Shown piece after piece: positions 56,096 to 64,000 of a stretch of 64,000 nt of DNA. The notes under the pieces are model-generated. The model searched no databases. It worked only from the letters and a program-made list of their open reading frames with translations, and had not been told where the DNA came from. Each line of letters begins with the position of its first letter. The first letter of the stretch is position 1. A program made the position numbers and the translations under genes. Origin of the DNA: Gossypium raimondii (taxonomy: Eukaryota; Streptophyta; Magnoliopsida; Malvales; Malvaceae); assembly GCF_025698545.1 (NCBI RefSeq), contig NC_068575.1, positions 59,219,980 to 59,283,979 of the forward strand, read 5' to 3'.

Positions 56096-56254
56096 TGAGG
56101 CAGATTAAGGCATGAGTTTCAATCACATCAAAGTCAAAATACTAAAAACATTTTTTTAATGTATATTTTTTTTAAATTTTGTGAACCTTTTTGAATTCTC
56201 TACATAACCGAAACTAAAACTAAACATAAATTGAAACCTACTCTAACAATTACA

Positions 56255-56404
56255 GGTGAGTTTGGATGGGCGGTGCGTTTACCTGCGGTTAGTGTAAAAA
56301 TAGCGGTGGCGGTGAGATTAGATACTGTAGCGATACTGTAGCGTGAGACAAAAAATAAACTAAACGCACCGCATCGCACCCAATCGCCCATCTAAACTCA
56401 CCCT
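56255..56404. mobile_element. small inverted-repeat MITE
   Basis: GGTGAGTTTGGATGGGCGGT at the left pairs with the complement of the right end (GGGTGAGTTTAGATGGGCGA), and GTGCGTTTA follows in both arms. The middle holds a GATACTGTAGCG direct repeat. It is GC-richer than its surroundings. No convincing target duplication was seen. From memory, similar MITEs occur in cotton; an hAT-type origin is a guess. Confidence 0.65.
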
Positions 56405-57806
56405 ACATCAACAAAATATAAAGGCTTACTTGATGAAAAGAAACATAAGACTTCAACAAAATCTAATAGCTAAGAGGCTTTTTTTATATATAAATATATT
56501 AGTCAATATAAAAATATTTTTTAAACAACAATTAAGCCAAAAAAGGAAAACAAAAAAAAACCCGAAAAGCGTGAAAAATAATTCAAATCCGGATAGACGA
56601 TCCGACACAATCCACTAAAGAGGAAATTTAATTTTAGGCTTAAGATCCAAAAATTCTTCAAACTTTTTCAAAAAAAATTTAAATTCATGCTTCTTTTTTT
56701 GCACTATTTAGGTATTTAAATTTTCAAAATGTATCAAAAAATTCTCTAATCTTTTAGAAAAGCTAAGTCCTTACTTTTTTTGCACTCAATTGGATACTTA
56801 AATTTTCAAAATGCATAAAAAGATCCTCAAAATTTTTCACAAAAGCAATTAATCCCTACTTGAATTAAAAATTAGAAAAAATATAAAATATATAAATCAA
56901 TAAAAGCTATAAATATTATTAAAATTTAATAAAAATTCAAATATTAAAAATTATTAAAATTAAAATATATATTAACTTGTAAAATTTTATAAAAATCTTA
57001 AAATTATAAAGTATATAGAAATATAAAATTTTATAAAATCGTAAAAAATTATACCAAATGCAAAGAAATATAAATTTCGTTAAAAAGTTTATAAAAATTA
57101 TCGTACCAAAAGAAGTATTTTATAATTTATCTATAACTTTTGTTTATTTTATTTTTTATCATTTTTCGTCACATGTCACTCGTATTCGACATGTGATGAC
57201 TTTAATTAAAAATCGGGATCATTAATTTTTCTTATGATTTTTATAAAATTTTACAATTTTTATTTGTTTATGATTTTATAAAAAATCTATTTTTAATAAA
57301 ATTTAAATTTTTATATTTTTATTAAAATTTAATAATTTTTCTAAAATTTTTATTTTTATTTTTATAATTCTATTCTAATTTTTAATAAGAGCATGCTCTT
57401 AAATGCTATTTTGAAAATTTTTAAAAGTTTTCGTTTTATGTATTTTGAAAGTTTAAGACTCAATTGAGTGAAAAAAAATGACTTATTAACTTTTTAGAAG
57501 AAGTTTAAGGATTTTTTATGCATTTTAAAATTTAACTGCTCAATTAAATGAAAAAAGTTAATTACTTTTTTTTTAAATTGATAATTTTATTCAAAGATCG
57601 ACGACCCAAATGGATCGTCCGGAACAGCTAGCTACATTTCAAACATAAGAAAAACCATATATAAAATCCTCTTTTGTGAAAAACGAAAAGCCGTAATACG
57701 AAAAAGTAAAAAAAGGAAAAGAAAAAAGCAGTGGTGAACAGATCAGCCTCTTTTCCCTCTCTTTCCGTCAGCTAGAAAAATTAGAGAAACTAAAAGAAAG
57801 AAAGAA

Positions 57807-60800
57807 ATGGGAAGCTCGTCGAAGGAGGAGACGGCGACCGACGGCGATACGTCGAGCGGAGACAACCCTCCTTCCAATTCCAATCTCTTCTCTGAGGGTG
57901 AACGTGTCCTCGCCTATCACGGCCCTCGTATCTACGAAGCCAAGGCATAGTATCTCTTCATTTTTCCTTTTTTCTCTTTTCAGCTGCTTTAAACTGAATT
58001 AACTCCGTCGTTTCCTTTCGAACTTTCACCTTGTATCGGTTCGCTTCGATTTTCTTTTAAGTATGATAGTTATCCCGTTTTTGGTTGTTGATTTAAGTAA
58101 TCTGAAACTGAAGTTAATCAAGTGGTTTCTTAGGTCATTAGAGTATATATTTAGAACATTCGGGACTTGATTGGTGAAATTAGGGTTTATGCAGTTGATA
58201 ATTTCGATTTTGCATGTTAGGTTCAAAAAGCGGAGCTTCGGAAGAAAGAATGGAAATACTTTGTTCATTACCTTGTAAGTATACTTGCCTTGGTTTTCTA
58301 TATATGCATATTATATCTGAAATTCAACATAATGGTTAATCTAGTTGCAGTATGATTAAGTATGATAAGCTGAATATTTCTCATTTATTATGGTATTAAG
58401 AGATATCTCCGTTGCTGTTTGCAGGGTTGGAATAAAAAGTGAGTATGTCTGATAATATGCTCTTCTCGGAAGCTAAGTTATATCCTTATTTTTGCTTATC
58501 TATTGATCTATTATCTGAATTCTTCTTTTTGTTGATTTGCATATTAAATTTTTAATTTGAGCGGTGTCCTGGTAAAATCTAGTGTTAAGTTACTTCGAAA
58601 ATTCATTCCTTCAAGCACCAGAAGTCTAGAATATCTGTTTGTTTGGTGATTCTCATTTAACATTTAAGTGGCATTGTGCTTTCAAGTCATGGTAGGCATT
58701 CCTCAAATTAAATCTGGGATCGTGTCATGTATTCGAGCAAAAATATTATGTTTAATCATTTATTCTTCTCTTTTCCCCTTTTATGTTTGTAAACATTATA
58801 AACATTAGAAAAAAGAAAGTAAATTTTCAAAAAGGGAGAGAAGGTTTCGTTTTATTTAAACATTGCATATATTTTGTTCTTTAGCTTTTTTTGGGTGATA
58901 ATTCATTTATATTTTATGGAGTCCTGAAAGGTAATCCACAACTCTATATAGTACTAGTAAATGTTTTCTTTCGTTGATTTATGCATCCCCGTTCCGGAAG
59001 AGGGAAATAGAAATCATTACTATGGCTTCAACACCTTGCACAGTTGGGACGAATGGGTAGGTGCCGATCGGCTGATGAAGCTTACTGAAGAGAATGTCAT
59101 GAAGCAGCAAGCCCTTGACAAAAAACAGGGTGTTGATAAAAGTTCAAAGTCTGGACGATCAAGTCAGTCCAAGCCAAAAAGCTCTGCTGGTAAGATTTAC
59201 TCTTTCTACTTCTTGGCTTGTTTATTTGCGAATGCGCAATCATTGTTTTCATTTTGCATGTGCACATATACATATGTGCATGTTCATAAGTTCTGTTGCC
59301 CATTAGGTGATCGATTTTGTGTATTTTGGGTTACATACGTGCATGTTTCTTTACTATTTGCCTTTATTTGCTAATTGATGCAATTAATTTGCTTCCGCTT
59401 TTATTTTCGTAGATGCAAAAGCGGATAAAGAGGACCTGAAGAACACAGGTAAGGTTATTTACATTTATTTTCTTTCCATCTGTGGAGTAAATATTCTCTA
59501 CCGTTAGCGTATTCCTATCCTTTCTTAAGGGGGTCCCATAAAGCACTTTCCTGACGTGACTTCCTAGTTCTATGGTGTCTGAAGTTCGAATTGGATTCTT
59601 ATCCTATTCAGATCGATTGGACATGATTTTTTTAATGGCATTTGGTTGTTTAAATTTCCTTGTTTAACATATTTTAGAATTAATGGTAAATTGCCAGAGT
59701 TCTGGGAGGAGGGAAAAAAACTTCACAGGCTATTGCAGTTGCATTGATGGCTCATTGTCTATATTTGATTATTTCACATTTGTATGTGATACATAAATTG
59801 AGTGAACCATTGATTCTTAATGGTCTGCTTCAGCATTCCCTTAGATTAATATTTGCCTATTATCAATTTTTAAGTACTATTTTCATTGTGACTGCTTGCA
59901 AAGTCGTTAACCTTTTCTATTAGTGGTTAATGTCTTATATTTATTGCAGCGCCAAAAGGGAGGAAGAGAAAGAGCGACTCAGGTGTTGAGGTGTAGTTTG
60001 TATAATGATTAATTGATTACAGCTCTGAAGAAATTATTCCCCCCCCCCCCCCCATTTCTGGTCTGTATCTGTTGGTTCTTACCCTCTGTTTTTGTTTTCC
60101 AACATGTGTTTTAATCACCGTTAGAAGGACAACTCCTCCATGGAAAAGCTTGTCAAGATCCAAATTCCATCAACCCTAAAGAAGCAGCTGGTTGATGATT
60201 GGGATTTTGTTACTCAACAGGATAAGGTGCAATAACTTTTGTAGTGACTTTGTTAGTGCACCATTTATTTATACCCTTGGATGGTAAACTAATAAACTGA
60301 TTTTGTGTAAATAATCCTTCTTTTCTACAGCTGGTTAAACTTCCCCGATCACCAAATGTTGATGATATCTTGACAAAATACCTTGAATACAGATCAAAGA
60401 AGGATGGCATGTAAGTTAAATCGATTCACACTAAAACAACAATGATAAAGTTATGCTAGAACTTGTTTTCTTGAATAAGTAATTTCCTATTTTGGCAATA
60501 ATTATTTTGTTCTCTACTGCTGCTTTCTACTTTCCATCTAAATTTATCTGACATCCTCTTAAATCCATTTGCTTAGATGTTTTCTTCATAAAAGGCTAAT
60601 CTTAGAGTAGAGTTGGTGACGATGACTGTTTTCTTTGTGGTTACAGAATGACTGATTCAGTTGGAGAAATATTGAAGGGAATTCGCTGTTACTTTGACAA
60701 AGCTTTGCCTGTGATGCTTCTATACAAAAAAGAGCGCCAACAATACAATGAAGTTGTCCACGATGATGTCTCTCCATCAACGATATATGGTGCTGAACAT

Positions 60801-61811
60801 TTACTACGCCTCTTTGGTACGACCATCTACGACCATCTGTCAGACTTAGAACTTTCAAATGCATTAATTTACTTTCATCTTTTATGCACTGTTGGAGATT
60901 ACGTTTTACCTAATGTGCTATTTCATGCATTTCATTTAGCTTTATTGTTAATTATGTGTAAAGCATTTTATTGATCTCTAGAACCCAGGACTAACATGTT
61001 CCTGTCTTTGCAGTTAAGTTTCCTGAGTTATTGGCATATGTGAACATTGAAGAGGAAACACTTATTCGCTTGCAACAGAAGTTAATGGATTTTCTCAAGT
61101 ATCGACTTTCCCCCTCGTCTATTTTATCTTATACTACTATTTGAGAGCATTCTATCTTTTAAGCTTTCATTTATATTCATTGAAGGAGACATAAAAGTTT
61201 GCATCATTATTTTCACCTTGGCATCTAATTAAAATACATAACTACAATTGGTTCTTTTCAATTTTATTTGCTCTTGTAAATTGTTTGTTCCTAGTCTAAC
61301 CAAAACATTTCTTGATTTCTCATATACACAATTTTCTAACTTTTTTCTATTTATTTGGAAGATTCTTGGAGTGTCATATTCTTGTACCATGTCTGGATAC
61401 ATGTCAGACATGAGTACTTCAAGAAAAATGAAGGGCAAGAACAACATAACTTTTCTCGACACTTTTCTTGTTTGGAAGGACTATAAATACCTCCTCTTCT
61501 TTTTTTTTCTTTTTTTGTTGACATATGCATGTTTTTCAAATACATCTGTTCACAGTTTCTTTTCATTGGTGTTTATATACAGTCTAACCGGCTTCTCTCT
61601 AACCACACATACACTGGCATTGTATTCCTATTGTTTTAGTTCTTTAACGGGAGCCTATTCAAAATTTCCCTTTAGTTCATATTTATTAAATTTAAAAATA
61701 ATTCTTACATAATGCAGGTTTCTGCAAAAGAACCAGAGCACCTTTTTTCTTTCTGCATATGATGGACCTAAGGGAGTTTCAGAAGGTAAGGGGAAAGGAA
61801 AAGATGACTAA
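57807..61811 (+). CDS. MRG1: MRG-family chromodomain protein (MRG1 type)
   Basis: Eleven exons (57807-57944, 58221-58274, 58425-58438, 59044-59189, 59413-59448, 59950-59990, 60125-60226, 60331-60410, 60647-60816, 61014-61098, 61718-61811) give 319 residues. Residues about 28-80 are a chromodomain (EGERVLAYHGPRIYEAKVQK, WKYFVHYLGWNKNWDEWVG) whose aromatic residues form the methyl-lysine pocket. A basic linker (APKGRKRKSD) leads to the MRG domain, about 150-319 (VKIQIPSTLKKQLVDDWDFV, VGEILKGIRCYFDKALPVML). Plant MRG1/2 read H3K4me3 and H3K36me3 and recruit histone acetyltransferases and deacetylases in flowering control. Exon 3 is only 14 bases. Exon 1 ends AAG before GCATAG, so intron 1 needs a GC donor. 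MRG1 is preferred over MRG2 from conserved gene order. Confidence 0.94.
60037..60051. repeat. poly-C run in MRG intron 6
   Basis: A run of about 15 C lies between exons 6 and 7. Its length may be uncertain, as long homopolymers are often miscalled. Confidence 0.8.
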
Positions 61812-63353
61812 AGCAGCTGTTGAACTATGCTACCATTGCCATCTTCACAATTTTAATTCCAAGAACAAATATGAAATCAGTGGCAGAATTAGGTAATCGT
61901 TGATATGCCGACGTTTGATTTGATACAGGCAGCATAGAATTGTTGTTGTAACAATAGAATTTGTTATTCTTTGTTTTACACCATTTCCCCCTTCCGAGGT
62001 TCTAGGTGAACTAATCGGATATATTTCGTAAAATTGTTGAGAGAAGTTGCCGTAGCCTCTCTTTTTTCTTCCCTTTTTTTCTGCTCGAACCTTTTTTGTT
62101 AATGATTGTTGTTATAGGTTTAACGAAATTTGATTTTTGATATGTTCAATGTTTTGCTGCAAATTAGTATTCTAACATTCTGAAGGGCTTAGAAGCTGCT
62201 TCATCTTTAATTCCTGCAATGTAAATCCTCACCTTGCAAGGCCTACAAATGGTGTTTCTTTACTCGCAGCAAATTTTATAATATAGTGCTTTTACGTACA
62301 CAATTAAATCGAATTGGTTAAATCAAATATCATCAATAAATCCATTTTAAACATGTTGAATGTGAAAAAATGCAAAGAGACAGCAGCGGGGATTGGCGAA
62401 AGCTTTCGCCGTTAGAGGCCAATGAGCACAACAGATCATGAAGCAAGTGAGCGGCACTTTGAGATGGCCCTTTCCTGGGGATAAATACATGGTGTCAAAA
62501 GTTTGCAATGGTCAAGGCCGATGAAGGATAAAGTTGAATGGCAGAGAGTGATTTGGTCCCCCATTCTTGGACGGTAGTTTTGAATAGACTCCCAACAATA
62601 TAGGCTAGTACGATGGGGGCTTGTAGGGGATGGGCATTGTCTTTTAATGCTCTCAGGAAAGAGACCAGGAACCACATTATCCTAGGCTGCACTGAGCTGT
62701 TACCAACCTAAAGGGTAAATCCTTGATCACTATTACCCTTAAGCAAGCGTGGCATGCCTTCATTTATGTGGTATGGTGAGAAAAGAAAAAAAAGATTTTT
62801 TCAACGAGGAACCATCCCGACTCCTAGTCAGTCTAAGTAAAAAGAACAGTGTCCACGAGACTATGGTGTCTTAGAAAAGCTGCAGTTGACTCTGTATGGA
62901 GCTGAACTCTGGCATGTTTCAACTTAAGCATTGTTGTATTCCGGTGGCAGCCTTGCTACTTTCCCAACTAAACTCGCCCTTAGTAAATAGGCGGTTAGTC
63001 CAGTTATCTTTCGTCTAGTTTTCAGTTCCTGATTTCAATATGAAAGCCAATGCATGGATCTTCTCCTTTTCTTTACCAATTTGAGAAATTCTCACATTTA
63101 CATATGAAAATAACTTAAAAGTTGTACAAGTACAAATTCAGTAGGGTATAAGTTTACCCAAGCTTGGATATTGAAATTCAAGGGATTTTTGTCATTTAAT
63201 TTTTAAAAGTCCGTTTTTCTTTCTTTCTCAACTTCTCTTTAAACCCATATCTTTCTCATTCTCTGTACATTAATAACAATTATTAAGGGGGGAAAACCAA
63301 AACAAAATAAAAGACCATTCTTTTTTGGGTTTTTTTTTTCCACAATATGGAGT
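61812..63353. other. intergenic region between converging MRG and MYB genes
   Basis: Both genes end here, so the flanks are 3' UTR. The middle, about 62370-62950, is GC-richer than other intergenic DNA and has overlapping minus-strand frames (62436-62675, 62495-62692) of unknown origin. It may be a degraded mobile element or gene remnant. No family could be named. Confidence 0.45.
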
Positions 63354-64000
63354 TTAGTCAATCTTATTAACCCCAATTCGACTCATAGACAAAACATTCC
63401 TAAACCCCGCATCCAAACACATCCCCATTCCCTCTCCTCCCGAAACGCCGCCATTTTGCTGTTGCATCTGAACCATGTAATCTCTCACCTCCATTCTTAT
63501 CATTTCCTGCATCACCGCCATAAACTCCGCACTGAACCCCATCACCCCGCCTCCCTTTCCATCATTTTTCGCTTCGTTCCTCGTCTGAGTAGATTCGGTA
63601 ACTGGGAGGGTTGAAACTGACAACTCATACGATTCAGCCCCAGGTAAAGACAAACTCAGTGAAGTCGGTGGATCGTTAGAAGAAGACGCCGCCGCTTCGG
63701 CTCCAGGTAATGGCATAACATTGACGTCAACGTTGACTCCGCCGGTCCTCGGGATGGGCTTGTACACGTGTGAAGATGATAAAACGGGGACGCTGGAATC
63801 GCTCAAATCGGACCCAGATGGGCTCCCCGGGCTCATGTAAAGCCCAGCACTAACTGATCTTTTCAACGGTTGTTGCTCCCCTTCCCCTCCCAAATTACCG
63901 TCATACCCACCATGCGTAATGAAATAACTCTCTTCCCCAACCGACAAGCACTTACGTTTTAGCGTTGAGTTCCAGTGGTTTTTAATGGCGTTGTCCGTAC
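63354..64000 (-). CDS. MYB44: R2R3-MYB factor, MYB44/70/73/77 group (3' part only)
   Basis: The window edge cuts the gene. The visible 215 codons start inside the third helix of the R3 repeat (TDNAIKNHWNSTLKRK) and run to the stop at 63354. The subgroup 22 signature GLYMSPGSPSGSDLSDSS follows. LSLSLPG is a possible EAR-type repression motif. The conserved C-terminal block is FMAVMQEMIRMEVRDYM, and the end MSRIGVNKID resembles that of MYB44. The MYB repeats and N-terminus lie to the right. These single-exon genes act in the nucleus in abscisic acid, auxin and stress responses. MYB44, MYB73 and MYB77 cannot be told apart from this part. Confidence 0.93.
   Translation of the reverse strand, partial: TDNAIKNHWNSTLKRKCLSVGEESYFITHGGYDGNLGGEGEQQPLKRSVSAGLYMSPGSPSGSDLSDSSVPVLSSSHVYKPIPRTGGVNVDVNVMPLPGAEAAASSSNDPPTSLSLSLPGAESYELSVSTLPVTESTQTRNEAKNDGKGGGVMGFSAEFMAVMQEMIRMEVRDYMVQMQQQNGGVSGGEGMGMCLDAGFRNVLSMSRIGVNKID

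Larger units (their letters stand above)
55537..57806. other. divergent upstream region shared by HOS15 and MRG1-type genes
   Basis: About 2.3 kb separate two divergent start codons. Leaders and promoters should lie near both ends. Between them are a tandem duplication (55727-55832), a family E fragment (about 55866-56095), a small inverted-repeat element (56255-56404) and a long AT-rich stretch without structure (56640-57570). Confidence 0.55.

Overview
The window is nuclear DNA of a flowering plant, most likely a eudicot of the mallow family and probably cotton (Gossypium). The evidence is AT-rich intergenic DNA, GT-AG introns, nine recognisable plant genes, and short repeats that I recall from Gossypium; the genus is inference. 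No tRNA, rRNA, CRISPR or bacterial-type feature was seen.

Layout: a BT4-type BTB/TAZ gene (+, 1949-4482); a 6.9 kb gap with foldback elements; an LBD37/38-type LOB-domain gene (+, 11384-12132); a 7.6 kb AT-rich gap; an SCL32-type GRAS gene (+, 19780-21147); the casein kinase 2 alpha subunit (+, 22835-26099, ten exons); a membrane-anchored aspartyl protease (-, 27269-32023, twelve exons); a GH3 auxin-amido synthetase (-, 33218-35168, three exons) with auxin-response motifs upstream; a 14 kb repeat-rich gap with a MULE-type element (37530-38542), a TTAA-flanked MITE (41441-41804) and a broken Ty1/copia fossil (44879-47240); HOS15 (-, 49348-55536, fourteen exons); an MRG1-type chromatin reader (+, 57807-61811, eleven exons); and the 3' part of a MYB44/73/77-type R2R3-MYB gene (-, cut by the right edge).

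Most of the genes are regulators: nitrogen and stress signalling (BT4, LBD37, MYB44 type), auxin homeostasis (GH3), chromatin (HOS15, MRG) and a housekeeping kinase (CK2). They are not an operon-like pathway. The order is still meaningful. From remembered Arabidopsis locus numbers, chromosome 5 (At5g67300-67480), chromosome 4 (At4g37260-37610) and chromosome 3 (At3g49940-50060) each keep a different subset of these genes. The window therefore looks like a block close to the state before Arabidopsis lost genes from its duplicated copies.

Exon coordinates were worked out by hand from splice signals, reading-frame continuity and family sequence. All nine models stay in frame. Two introns need a GC rather than a GT donor. 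I found no sign of a wholly new biological system. The most interesting points are the gene-order result, the GC-AG introns, a 14-base microexon, the compact auxin-type promoter, and four small elements that still carry target-site duplications.
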